A stretch of 64,000 nt of DNA from Mnemiopsis leidyi (taxonomy: Eukaryota; Ctenophora; Tentaculata; Lobata; Bolinopsidae): contig JH152669.1 of assembly GCA_000226015.1 (NCBI GenBank), positions 135,258 to 199,257 of the forward strand, given 5' to 3'. A program made the translations under genes and the position numbers. Below the pieces are notes generated by a model. That model made no database searches. It saw only the letters and a list, made by a program, of their open reading frames with translations, and was not told the origin of the DNA. Below, one piece after another: positions 45,901-55,977 of the stretch. How positions within the stretch are numbered: position 1 is the stretch's first letter; each line of letters opens with the position of its first letter.

Positions 45901-48900
45901 GGTGTGACATCACAGTTCACACTCTCCGTCACACGGCAGGGACAGGGCATGTTACTGAGACGCCGTGATCTCAATTAGTCACACAAAACGGCTAAATTAT
46001 ATGATGTGTCAGGAAGGTACTCACTCATTTTGCCGAAGATTAGGTCTGGAGGCATGTTGATGTTGTTGGTTTAGTTGGACACGCATACACAAAGCAAACA
46101 TGAAGCAAGCATATTATAACGAGAGCATACACACAGTCTCTCTCCCTCTCTCTCCAAGCGGCATCCTATATCACGTGATAGAGTTGTGCACGTGCACGGT
46201 TTTGTGCGCGCATTGGCTACCAACAGTCACGTGCAGGACGTTCTTGTCTCTGATTGGTTGTAACGTTTGTACAGATTAATGGGCGGGAGGAAGGTGTGCG
46301 AATGTAGAACACAAGACCATTACTTACACACAAACCATCCAAAGGAACGTTAACCAATCAGAACGTTCCAAAGTGCACTAACCAATGGGAAACAAGTCTT
46401 GGCACACGGCCAGCCAGTAAAGTGCTAGTATAAACGCGCCAAGGGGAAATAGATAATTGGATAAAATGCGGTGGGATAAACCTACTAAATGCAGCCTGCC
46501 CCACAACCCGTATAAGTATGTCTCCTTCGAGTCTGGATACGAAACCTCGGTGAAGTCATTTAGTGAACTCTATAGTCTACCTCCATTATTATAGTCTCCA
46601 CAGTTATAGTCATAATTTTAGTAGATACTTTTGGTCTCATCTAAGCTAGAATCATCTCAAATGAATAATAATTTGGTTACTAACCATGATCAATCATCAC
46701 CTTCGACCATAAGTATTGATTACCTATATTATCAATTTCGTATAACGTACCGTCAATACTCAGTTGATTTATTCACTCAATTCAACTTCAATCATCTTCT
46801 AACATGGATAGGACGTTTTAAAGAAAGAACAGCATCGGACTGCAGTTTGACTTACGGAAGCTGATAATATTGCCAAGTCGGACGGATCTAAAATGAACGG
46901 TTCACTGTACAAAGAAATTAAAATATTCCTGACTTTTCTACTGACCAGGTGTATATTTTCTTGTCCTACTGAGAGTGGTGCAGCTCGCAAAGGGATCGCT
47001 CAACACACTGTGTACAAGCATGGTCTTCTGGAACTTTCTGTTCGGTTTTCTCTATTACAATTGAATCAATCGGTTTAAGTATTTTTCTTTCAACCAACAA
47101 ATGCTCTACAATGAAAGAAACTTCAATCTGGTGCTGGAGAAAATACTCAAGTTTTGACAAAAATAATCAAGCAGCAAATAAAAAACTCGTCCACAATGTA
47201 ACGATGAAGTGAGCAGAACAAAGACCGTGTTCCTCAAGAGCTATATCATACAGCTGTAAAGCGTCGTGCACTGTATAGATTGCATGACAGTTGATTGCAT
47301 GACGAGTCACGGCCCATAGCGAGAAGGGAGGGAGTGTCCCCATGGTTACAGGTGATATCACGTGACACATTACGGGTATCACGTGACACAAGCGAGAGAG
47401 ATATGAGCTGTTTGTGTTGCAATCAGCCAGAAACGAGTGGAGGTGACGCTAAAACAGACAGATCGTATCACATCAAGTCTCAGGACGTGTCTGAGAATAC
47501 AGGACTGGTTGTGGACGCCCAAAGACAAATGATCGCGGTCGGGATTTAGCTCATCGAGCTTTCACTATCCTTCCAGCATAACATATTCATATATTGTCAA
47601 ATATTACTTCAGACAACTGGTCTGTCTCCAATACTGTATCGTACCTTCCTTTTAACTCGGTCAGTAACTCTGTCAGTAACTCTGTCAGTAACTCCGTCAG
47701 TAACTCCGTCAGTTACTCCTTCAGAAACTTACCCGTTTCCCCATCTCCGCTGCTAGAACCAGATCCGAACCTCTGTTTGCGCCCTCCAGTAGCAGTGTTC
47801 AACATCTTCCTACTCCCCGAGTCAACCAGGTCGCAGTGGGAGGAGGGTGTGTACCGACCAGAGGACTGGGAGTTTCGACCGGAGATAGCGTCACTGAGAG
47901 AGATAGAGTCACTGTGAGGGGCGTTTCTTTTTTTCTATGGTGGCTTTTCCGATTCTTTTTATTTTGCCATTTTGGTATAAAACTCAAGTTTTTGATGATC
48001 AACTTCACAAATGAAAATCAAGATTGATAAGAAAGTCGATTCCTGTTTCCAGTTGAACTCATTACTGAAATAAAATTTAAAATAGAAACGGTTGGAAGAC
48101 TCACAAAGAAAGAGGAGTGCTGGCAAACAAGTTAGCCTGACTTCCTCCGCAGGAGCTGGAAGCACAATACGAATCAAGTGGGGGGAGTCCCCCCAAATGA
48201 GGGGGCAGACCCCCAACACCGCTGCCGTAGGAGGGGGTTGTGGACCACTGTTACTGGAACTGTGTCTCGAACCGGGTCGACTCCGACTGTGGAAGTTTGG
48301 ATTAAAATCGTGGTTTTTGATAACTGGACGGATGAAAGTAAGATACCTGCTTTAAAAGGTTTTCACACATTAACTGACGAAAGTTATTACATTACCTAGA
48401 CGAAAGTTATTACATTACCTAGAATTGATTACATTACCTAGAAATGCCGCTGGAAGAGCCATTTTGACTTAGATTCCTGATGCTGCTGGTGAGAAGCGCG
48501 GAAGTGTTATTACCGTAAGTTTTAGGTGCAGGTTTGGGAGACTTGGGGTAGACTTTGGGAGTCTGTTTGGTCGGGTAGTAGTCCAGGTCCGAGGGAGCTC
48601 TGAACTGTAGGCCCATCTCTGTAAGGAAGTTTGGTTGTGAAGAAGTTATACGACAGCTGTATGAAGTTAGACTAACAAAATTTAGGTTTGTATTGTCGAT
48701 AATGAAGATAATCGGACTATAATAATCAGATAATGACAGTTTAATACGTTGTCGAAGCCAAGAATAATGTTGATAGAGAGCGGGTACAAAACTGTCACAA
48801 AAACAACGAAACCAGCTGAAGAGAGAAACAAAGAAGAAATAAGCGAAGAAGCAAATAGGCTGAAGAACAAAGAAACAAACGTAGAAAAGTAGAAACAAAT

Positions 48901-50202
48901 GAAGAAACAAACAAACAGAATGAAACAGAGAAACAGACAGAGAAACAAAAAAAGAAAATTTCACAGACAGATAAACAGACAGAACGACAAATACCTGACG
49001 GAGTTTGAGCATTGTCTTGGTAGAACTGCTTGTACAACTTGTCGATGTCGGACGGTTTACTGCTCAGAACATCGTCCGGAGATGAAGGAGGGGAGTCACT
49101 GAAATTATCTGGCGTCAAAATGTAAGAATATCTGGCGTCAATATCAATATGTGAGATTGTGTGGCGACAATATGTGTGATTGTGTGGCGTCAATATGTGA
49201 GATTGTGTGGCGTCAATATGTGAGATTATCTGGTGCATTTTGTGAGAAAGAGTAGCGGCATTATGTGAGATTGTGTGGCGACAATATGTGAGATTGTGAC
49301 TTATATATTTTGCCACAATAGAGTCTCATAAATTTAAGGATAAAATATCTTGTGCCCTCACAATTGAGCGATGACTGAAAACAAGAATATATGCAAAATC
49401 GGAAAATCATTTTACTTCGAGTTGTAACTAACCAAGACCAAGTGTAACCTCTCAATTTTCCAACTTTAAAACGAATAGAAATTATCTTTAGTTGACAAGG
49501 TTCCCGTTTTTTATGTTTGACAAAACGAAAAACTCGGTTAACACGCTTCCAAAGGCCCATTTTATTAAAAATCTCAAATTTGATACAGTGACAACAAAAT
49601 ATCAAGAAAATAAAAGAAACAAATTGTTGTTAGCACGACGAAATCGAAAAACGGAAATCGGATTGAATTGGCAGTTTAAAAATGGATGAAATTGAGGAAA
49701 AACAAATCAAGCTTTATCGTTGAGCGATAAGATATTAAGATTTGCATGTTGCGATAAACTGACTATAACGAAAATTCGATTAGACACTGCTTTAAGCTGG
49801 CCGATGTTCAAACATTCGAACACCCAAAATTTGCTTCCGATCTCTAAATTCATGATGTCAATAATTCTAATTTGACTGTCTCCAGACAAAAAAACACGTT
49901 AAAAATTTCTATGATTACAGCTGTTTCTTTGATTACAGCTATTGAATCAGACTCCTGAAATCATGATAATATCAACAATCCCAATTTGACTGTTTCCAGA
50001 CAGAGGAAAACACGAAAATAATTTTTTCCATCTCTGAAACTTTTTTGCCGAAAGCCTGAGACCTAACTAAGCGGGCGCAATTCTTGTTATGATTACAGGT
50101 CTGATGAAACAGTTTATATACTCACCGTATGTTGGGAACGTAGGGAAGAGGAGAGTGGCTGTGTACGGATGATAGAGTGTTGTACAAGTACTGATCACTC
50201 AT
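32500..50202 (-). CDS. Delta-catenin (p120/ARVCF/p0071 family), 19 exons
   Basis: A junctional armadillo protein that binds classical cadherin tails. Exons (minus): 50202-50126, 49098-48995, 48618-48438, 47893-47733, 44906-44818, 43932-43785, 43600-43459, 43231-43114, 36239-36075, 35917-35799, 35648-35565, 35322-35109, 34721-34551, 34278-34137, 33928-33776, 33513-33386, 33278-33116, 33015-32753, 32592-32500. All phases agree; 904 aa. The N-terminal 300 residues are Ser/Pro-rich. Arm repeats start at [15 protein letters not shown]. Family signatures: [42 protein letters not shown], then a basic Arm-loop insert [24 protein letters not shown] and LVKRLPGG. The last residues are ADSWV; DSWV is the PDZ ligand of ARVCF, CTNND2 and p0071. 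This places it in that subgroup rather than the plakophilins. Start: [12 protein letters not shown] is one of several possible first exons. Confidence 0.9.
33716..33763. repeat. 10-bp tandem repeat just after a delta-catenin donor
   Basis: TGATAACACA/CTGATAACAC units. On the minus strand the array starts about 13 bp into the intron after exon 33928-33776. Similar GATAACAC repeats precede exon 5 of the channel (9737-9786). Confidence 0.85.
34463..34560 (-). repeat. Tandem repeat carrying the donor of a delta-catenin Arm exon
   Basis: On the minus strand CACAG|GTAAAT occurs at the real exon end (34551) and again after 34502 and 34469, linked by TCTATTTTTAG and TTAGGGGAACA-like sequence; a further GTAAAT without the CAG lies between. 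The units are about 33 bp and 49 bp apart. Confidence 0.85.
34786..34919 (-). repeat. Dispersed repeat, copy of 2930-3066
   Basis: Reverse complement of 2930-3066 with few differences: ATCTGCTGCTCAAATTCAAT, AGCACTAGCAGAGGGCAAAT, ... CACCTGAGACCTAACTAA and CGGGCACAATTCTTGTT. It lies in an intron of delta-catenin. Confidence 0.88.
36440..36485. repeat. (CA)n/(CAAA)n microsatellite
   Basis: CACACACACA then repeated CAAACAAA. It generates the cysteine/valine-rich end of the nested ORF. Confidence 0.95.
36440..38707 (-). CDS. Unrecognised Ser/Pro-rich protein nested in a delta-catenin intron
   Basis: An open frame of 755 codons inside the intron between delta-catenin exons 43114 and 36239, same strand. 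I do not recognise the family. Start [20 protein letters not shown], then [20 protein letters not shown]. More than twenty Ser/Thr-Pro sites (VSPVKSPFK among them), an acidic stretch near residues 245-270 and basic [10 protein letters not shown] suggest a disordered, cyclin-dependent-kinase-type substrate. The C-terminal [20 protein letters not shown] looks folded. The last 20 residues ([13 protein letters not shown]...) come from a (GTTT)n repeat, so the real coding end is probably the donor GAAAAG|GTGTGG at 36494, in phase 0. The next acceptor in that phase is the delta-catenin exon at 36239. It is either an independent nested gene with an unseen last exon or a very large alternative first exon. 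Confidence 0.6.
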   Translation of the reverse strand: MGKIKARTDSMYSQILNHRPHWDFLRSVTPPPLRRTEKTGHVPSAFQWHNIPPSPKYLNKPPDTDSKQQYLRFPKFNLNLDYPQSEDLHEDIPVISEIVTPGPESVDPRPDSRPSYVLLNGGPAYRTGLACPNKFTPESPYRAITPDSTSNWTTNCLFSPKIKPRSPLIMKSVNNKLEYSPCVLDQESYINRLSNVEFTPTLERVVDNMYNTICDYSGVEHPCCPPRPEKVFPRDEQRQGFLESEDEDVDNNKKELSDDAMKDADESEKFDTVSPVSEGFLDATSCFSVLSTPFEYDEYQPEFTVVPNSRLEGFEADYNKPGEDICYPPDQLFLGDLMLDEELEFRLDDFVHTPGANTLCSPSQVTVFPVKKTPDRCGVTSLTRPRTLSIKTLESYYSYVQPFIHRGSRNSSLKVNVDSTTSLKHSKPKETFSPIDSIISFFSKSSSKHTLFSPIFSTSPSTVKPPPGSFPSPKVYPDIITYRALNPEQNPLLNSLIEHDINHKNKNVRKHKKIDKCKKILSPFIVSPVKSPFKIFSRNAAPKNTTIHDLYPSKVGEDGMIRPENIRNRPNNQPHTLDKHLNSNVEVANTGHRLLSLNGHTSGLDPKRFINVDRSSSYISTPVMVASPHLGGAMLKSPNLAPQSRELYQVSLQDKLSPEDRQLHKLSILDEGLLWEGFDGPRGTPEGDEVLKVISNCEPTDVLLPTLLKDNVCKVERRLLFYFKQLKNVKYCYDIVEKVWQSVCLLVCLFVCLCV
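39719..39932. repeat. GA-rich and (TG)n microsatellites beside a gap
   Basis: GAGAGAGAGAAGGAGAGG at 39719-39750 and an almost pure TG run at 39869-39932, followed by 12 N. All inside the large delta-catenin intron. Confidence 0.95.
39933..39944. other. Assembly gap (12 N)
   Basis: Run of N between two simple-repeat arrays; probably a collapsed or unreadable repeat. Confidence 0.99.
39945..40333. repeat. 27-bp tandem array ending in an inverted unit
   Basis: About thirteen copies of AAATTAGTTTGTCACCTGTA plus TAGTTAT. Variants with GATTCT or TAGTCAT alternate. The last unit (about 40301-40333, TTAGGTGACAAACTAATTTA) is inverted, so the end can fold as a hairpin. The plus-strand ORF (KLVCHLYSY repeats) is a by-product. 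Confidence 0.95.
40334..43113 (-). other. 5' part of the large delta-catenin intron
   Basis: No exon with fitting phase was found between 40334 and the exon ending at 43114. AT-rich, with a TATATA-rich patch at 41391-41430. The open frame on the minus strand at 42658-42939 has no recognisable motif. Confidence 0.4.
44289..44392. repeat. 54-bp tandem duplication
   Basis: GATAGACTTATTGCAAATGA...CAGACAGCAGCAAT occurs twice, starting at 44289 and 44343, inside a delta-catenin intron. Confidence 0.9.
44918..44975. repeat. 19-bp tandem triplicate just 5' of a delta-catenin acceptor
   Basis: ATGTTTAGAGTACAGTTTA three times. On the minus strand it ends 11 bp before the acceptor of exon 44906-44818 and places three copies of CTCTAAAC, a possible branch-point site, in front of it. 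Confidence 0.9.
46025..46055 (-). CDS. Possible alternative first exon of delta-catenin ([10 protein letters not shown])
   Basis: ATG...AAAATGA|GTGAGT, ten codons plus one base. The phase fits the exon at 44906-44818. No acceptor lies in front of it, and a cluster of CCAAT boxes lies 150-350 bp upstream (46200-46395). The resulting protein would lack most of the N-terminal region but keep all Arm repeats. Confidence 0.45.
46200..46395 (-). promoter_or_regulatory. CCAAT-box cluster, likely internal promoter
   Basis: Four CCAAT/ATTGG boxes at about 46211, 46254, 46353 and 46381, each in the extended NF-Y-like context (GATTGG, CCAATCA, CCAATGG), plus E-box palindromes CACGTG at about 46174, 46190 and 46228. 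It lies directly upstream of the possible first exon at 46055-46025. A similar pair of GATTGG boxes is at 44466 and 44501. Confidence 0.5.
47653..47725. repeat. 12-bp tandem repeat next to a delta-catenin donor
   Basis: GTCAGTAACTCC/T, about six copies. On the minus strand it starts 8 bp after the donor of exon 47893-47733. Confidence 0.9.
48383..48441 (-). repeat. Tandem repeat carrying a delta-catenin donor
   Basis: On the minus strand CTAG|GTAATGTAAT occurs at the exon end (48438) and again after 48419 and 48396, spaced 19 and 23 bp. Confidence 0.9.
49106..49310. repeat. Tandem array immediately 5' of a delta-catenin acceptor
   Basis: Units of TGTGTGGCGTCAATATGTGA plus GATT, about eight copies with variants. 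On the minus strand the array ends less than 10 bp before the acceptor of exon 49098-48995 (GATAATTTCAG). Confidence 0.9.
50055..50095 (-). repeat. Short copy of the dispersed repeat of 2930-3066
   Basis: GCCTGAGACCTAACTAAGCG then GGCGCAATTCTTGTT, the inverted end of the same family. Confidence 0.75.
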
Positions 50203-53200
50203 ATCTAGATATATCGGCCAGGAGATAGTATCTCACAACATGAAGCACAAGTCAGCTGGATTTATTGAAATTTGTAAGATGCAGCTTGTAGTGGAGACAG
50301 GCTAAACAAATGTGCTGCGATTAAGTACTCAGTTATTTAAACTCGAGAAACAAAAAGCCTTCTAACACAAGCCAGTTAAGAAAACATTATTCTATATCCG
50401 CAAGACATTGTTCAAGTGTTAAGAACAAAACATAAGCCGAAAGAAGTTGATAGATAATGTGATCGAAGAGCAAAAACAAACAATAATTGTGTTTCAACAA
50501 AAAGCTAGCTTCAAGGAACAGGAAGATACTATGGCTTCATGAAAACAAAAATGGAAACAAAAAAGCACTCACAAAGCCAGTTGTTAACAATAAGAATCTC
50601 AACAAACGTTCCGGTTGTTGGCAGTGAAACCATGATATCACAGCAAAAACAATTGTCGCTGAATCTGTGAAAGAAGTGCTAAAAACATGAGAAAAGTAAG
50701 CATTGTATAAGACCTCTGTAAGCACCAAACAAACTATCAATAATAACACACTCAACAATATCAGTAAGTAGTAACAGTTTCTACAATCTCAGGTCGAGTT
50801 TCGCTGACAGAGCCGTTGTTGAGCTAAACGGTACTGAGTAGAACTAAACATTGTGACTCAGTCACGTAGAGTGACTAAAGTAGCAGCATATATACAATTT
50901 ACTATTTACATGACAAGCAGCTGTAATATGAGCAACAAGACTTCCAACTCGTTCGTCAGATCTTCAGATCGAAAAGTAAAATTTCCAGCTCCGGAAATGG
51001 CTAGGTTATCTGACACACATCAACTAAGTTTAACTTTACCCCAGACCTCTGGAAGTGGAGAATACGAGCAATGATGCAGGATATTGGGGGATATTGCATC
51101 GTTTGTAGTGCATTATTAAGGAAGCAAACAGGAGATAGACGTACCAGTAGTTTGCATCCCAACAAATCGGAGGACAGACAAGATCTACTCGGGGTAAGGT
51201 TTGTAACAGAGCAGACGAACTCTTGTTCGCGTTAAATAATGTACAGATATGGAAACTGGCTTTACATTGGGGGACCTGATACGACCTTGCTCCGTGGATG
51301 ATGTAATATCTTTAACGAACCAATTCTTTACGTTCACTAAACCATTTCAAAACTACTAGGTCAACAAGAATATAAATATCGGAACCGTCCGTACAATTCT
51401 ATACAGGAATGAGATAGGTCACTGAACCAACTGTACATGTTTACTAACTGGAGGTGAAACAGCTCTCTAAGATAATACGGGGTAAATGGGCACAATAAAC
51501 CAGAAGTACAGCCCAGCACCGTTGTGCAGAGTTTACTTAATGGTACACACTTGGTGTGGAGAGCTTAACTCCGTGTTCCGCCAATCACGACACGGATAAA
51601 TTTCAACCGACCAATCAGAGAGCAGAACCAGGGTCACATGACCAGGTATCCTGAATATCCGAGATGATGATCAATGATCAAGCTGGGGTAGGTTAGCGGG
51701 GATAATTTGCAAATTTGTCACGAGGCAGACAAGACTTAGGGACAACTAGCCAATTAAACGGTTGTAAGGATTTCGTGTGTGGTTATAGTTGAGAGTTAGA
51801 AGAGTACAATAACCTAATAACCATGTTCCAGACAACTACCACGGTCACGAACTAGACCTAGTGAAGTTTAAACTTTCTCTTTAAACCAAGAAAGTTAGAC
51901 TGGACTTTATTTCAGTGCAGTTTGGAAGCCAAACAAGCTTTAATTAGAAGCTAAAGCTTAATTCCCTGGCTTTCCATCTTAATTCTGCTATTCTACAAAA
52001 ATAAAAACTTCTGCGAGAAGACATAATTGGTTTAATAATTGGTCTAACCAGCTCAATAACTAAAGAAGGACTAATCACAACGGTCAGTGGGACAACCCCT
52101 TAGTGGACAACCCCTTAGTGGACAACCCCTTAGTCGGCAATAACCCTCGGTTGGCAATAACGCAACGTAGGTCAGCTTCCAGCAGCGCTTCAACAACACC
52201 ACCACCATCAACCGAAGAAAGTCGGAATTATAAACAAACTAAGAGACAGAACCGGACTGATCTGAGAGGGTAATGATGACCAATCTGCTAGTCGGGCAAA
52301 TTATAGGACTATACTTGAATGTAAGTCCTGACTTTATTCTTAACACTCAAACCATGGTGTTAAACCGGATTGTGGGTGCCATTCTAACCAAGAATGAAGA
52401 TGTACAGTTAAAATCTAATTTAACCACGAGAGTTTAATTTTAACCGTCACGGGACCCGTTCATGGGATATTTTATTTCAGACTTTTAATTTAAAGAGCAG
52501 ACGTCGCGTAACTAAAGAAAATGCCAAAGTAATAATGGACGTTAATTTTTATCCCATAAGCACATTCCGAATCTCATCATTGAAAAAGTCCGCCCTCCCC
52601 TAAAGAGACTTAAATCGATCAATATGCTGCACATCGGAGCCTGACACAGCTAAACGAAACATGTTAAATAGCAAAATAAGTAAATAGCAAAATAAGTAAA
52701 TAAGTATCAGGTAGCCGAAAGTGGTATAATCAACCATGTTGCGCCACACTTGCACATCATCTCGTACACAGGTATGTAATAACATCATGTAACGAGGTCA
52801 ACCGTAGCGTGTGTGGTGTGGTGTTAAAAAGTAATTAGAATGTATCGGGGCTGAGTTTTGTAAGCTTGGTATGTAATGATGTGGTAGAACTGTAAAATTG
52901 GGTGACGTGTGTCGTCCACCAATCTCAATTATAGTTCCGAATGGAATAGAGAAGTAGATAAGAAGGATATTACGTTAGAACAAGCGACAAGAACGACAAA
53001 AAGCTCCGTGGACTAAATAAAAAAGAGAAAATCGAACCTCAGCGGCACAACGAAAAGGAAGGGTGACAAACCACTCCACCACTCCAAAGCCGTTCAAATG
53101 ACAGAGTCGACGCAAGTTCGCCGACATCTCTAGGTAGAAGAAAGGAGAAAGTGACAGGGCAATTAGCTAATTGAGTACAACCCTCCTCTCTCTCTCTTCG

Positions 53201-53610
53201 CCCTGCTCCCCCTCTCTAATAACGTGTATATTCGTGTATCGCTGACAGAGACGTGAAGTCATGTCCACGTTAGGAATCCTTTAACTCTCTCCTAATTAGG
53301 ATTGTCTACATCTCCTGGTCTAAAATAGGAGCAGCGATGATTGAGCGATGACTGAGCAAGTCGACCAGGTCATAGAGACCTGAATAAGGGAATACCAAAC
53401 AATCGACTTCGACACAATCTTACTTGATCATTGATAAATTCTGGGTGTTGTCGCATCATTATGGCAATTAAAGAGGGCGTTATTTCGAATACAAATGCTG
53501 AATCACTAGAATTGATAACGATAAGCGCCGTGCCCGGTAACGATTATTCATTCCCAGAAACACGATACAGTAAATAAAACTAGAAATTTACCGGACTACT
53601 CAGTACTCAC
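50203..53610 (-). other. Intronic/upstream sequence of delta-catenin, no exon found
   Basis: No phase-fitting exon recognised. CCAAT boxes at about 51582 and 51611 lie 1.4 kb upstream of the first exon at 50202 and may belong to its promoter. A 15-bp triplicate GACAACCCCTTAGTG is at 52092-52136. Confidence 0.4.
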
Positions 53611-53636
53611 CAAAACACTGTTTTATAACCATCCAT
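53611..53636 (-). CDS. Possible alternative first exon of delta-catenin (MDGYKTVF)
   Basis: ATG...TTTTG|GTGAGT, eight codons plus two bases. The phase fits the exon at 49098-48995. No acceptor precedes it, so it would be a first exon. It is short and could be chance. Confidence 0.3.
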
Positions 53637-54228
53637 CGTTGCAGTGAGGCGAGAAAGAAATTGCGAGATAGAAACTTTGAAATGGCAGAAATTTCCCACA
53701 AACTTGAAAAACTGCAAAAAACGTGCACGAGCGGCTTTAAACGGAATGGCTGGCGGATAACGCTTGATAATATGCGGCCCGATGTGATGTTACGAGTTAT
53801 TTCAGGAGAGAAGATAGCGAAGTCTAAACAATCATGCAGGAGTGTCATGCAGCAGAAAGACAGAGAGAGATCGTACAACCCTGTACTATTGGCACTCAGC
53901 GGGTCACGTGACCAGGCGATGGATTAGATTGTATGTGAAAGTGTAAAGTAACTTTCAGTGAACTGGTCTGACCAGCGGTGTGGTAATATCAGGAGCGTGA
54001 AGTAATGCTTGTTGAGTTTCTGTTGTCACTTGTCACTCATGACTTAGGGTTTAAATTTGATTTATGCATTAGATCATTGATCATTTGTCTGACCGATAGT
54101 AACAGATATCACAGCTAGATGCTGCTAACATCACGTGCAATTTTAACTTACTAGAAATAAGCCTCAAAATGAAAGTTAGCACGTGCGCGAATTATGCACG
54201 TAGAGAGCATGAATTTACGGGTGACCGT

Positions 54229-54555
54229 CGTCCTGCCTCAGAACATTGTGCCCCAGCACGTTGTGCTCCAGAGATTTTGCCCCAGTGTTTTCGAGCCCCA
54301 CAACCTCGGGCCCCATTGTCTTCTTTCCCCAGTACACTATGCCCCACAACCTCGTGCCCCACAACCTTGTGCCCCACAACCTTGTGCCCCACTGATCCCC
54401 TGCCCCAGTACAGTACACTATGCCATAGGGATTATGCCCCAGTGACGCCGTGCCCCAAAACATCTTGCCAAACAACCTTGACCACCACAAACCCCCTACC
54501 CTAGTACACTGGGGCTAAATCTCTGGGGCACAACGTTCTGGGGCAGAAATACGAT
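54229..54555. mobile_element. Foldback element with an internal GCCCCA minisatellite, copy A
   Basis: Starts GTCCTGCCTCAGAACATTGT and ends ACAACGTTCTGGGGCAG, an inverted pair. Between them are about fifteen 11-15 bp units of the type GTGCCCCACAACCTT. The ORFs (TTLCPTTLCPT-like) are by-products. The second copy is at 62118-62333. Confidence 0.75.
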
Positions 54556-54580
54556 CAATATTTATGCCAAAACTTATTTA

Positions 54581-54595
54581 CCCCCCCCCCCCCCC
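54581..54595. repeat. Poly(C) run, 15 bases
   Basis: Homopolymer directly after the foldback element. Its length is likely to vary or be misread. Confidence 0.9.
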
Positions 54596-55977
54596 ATTTT
54601 CTGGTTTTTAGCTACCAGTCAATAACACAAAGTTGACAATGCCAACTTGAAGAATATATAAAAAAACAGAAACTAAATAAACTAACTAAACTAACTAAAC
54701 TAACAAATAAACTAACCTACGACTTCCATTGTGAACCAGCTCGCTTGTGTTGACTGTTTGTAAAGTTTCGTTTATCTTCTCCTGAAAGTATTTCTTCAGC
54801 TAATAATTCCTCTTTATTGATGGAGTCAAGAACGATCGATTTTCGTGAACACCAATGCATTATGCACGCTCATTTCTTAGAAAACTTTGGTAAAAGAGAC
54901 TGTTGCAGGGGAAAAGTACTGAAAGGGCTATCCTCAAGCACTAAGCAGTCCAATTAAGGCCAAAAGTTTTTCGATTACAATGACTTATGACTTTCTTAGT
55001 GTTTAACTCATATACAGAACTTGAGGCGGCTAACATAACGAAAAAGTTTAGCTGCCAAACTGAAATAAAGAAACCGACACAACTTACAAGCAAAACTAAT
55101 AGAGAAATAACTGCTAATGGTAAAGTTGATAGATACCCAACAACCCTCTTAAAATAAAAAAACGAACTACTATACCACCAAATGGTAACGGCTGTTAACA
55201 TAAGAGAGCGTTTCATTTCATGTGGACAGAGAAGGAGTGAAGTACTCTGTACTGGGTTAGAGGACAGAGCAAGGACGATCACGTGTGTAGTTTATTACCC
55301 GATAGGGGCAATAGAAATTAAAAAGAGGTGTAGTAGTAAGTACACATTCTATAATTAAAAATTTAAATTTTACCCCATTTGTAGTTCAAGATTGAGATGT
55401 AGCGCGGGAGCTATAGTGTAGTGTTGGTCAACTATAGGACTAGTTACTAAAACGATGTTCAACTAGAAGACTAGATAAAACTTGAAATTTGAAAGCTGAA
55501 ACTTCAGGCCTCAAAGTTTACCGACCGTAATCAGAGTAGCTTTTAATTCTTCTATTGACCTAGCACAAGGATTGTGGTAGAACAATTTATTTAGCTCCAT
55601 CAATTTCTTACCAACTGAAGTCTAAAACTGTAGTCTGTATTTGGTGTGAGGTAACGTTTTATTCGATTTTGAACAGACATGAAATGCAGGTATTTAATGC
55701 GCGCCGGCCGGGCATAAAAAAGTACGTTTGCGCAAAAAATAGTTTGCTACCAAAATCAAATGTCACCGCGCGCTACGTAAATAACACAAACCATGTGGTA
55801 TTGACGAACGGATTAGATTCCTATGGCCTCATGCTATGGTTTCACATATCACATAGCTCAACGTTTCGGATAGCTCAGGCCCTTATGTAGTCCCAAAAAT
55901 TCCAATATGTTCCCAATAAGTTCTCCAAAGTACATCCAACAACCAAACTAAACAAGAACAAACAAAACTGTTCTTAC

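Noticed and set aside
48219-48290. Possible extra delta-catenin exon ([20 protein letters not shown])
   Set aside because: A good acceptor precedes it and the composition fits, but I found no donor in the needed phase; the neighbouring exons join in phase without it.
54169-54504. Cys/Pro/Thr-rich ORFs on both strands
   Set aside because: Read through the GCCCCA minisatellite of a foldback element.
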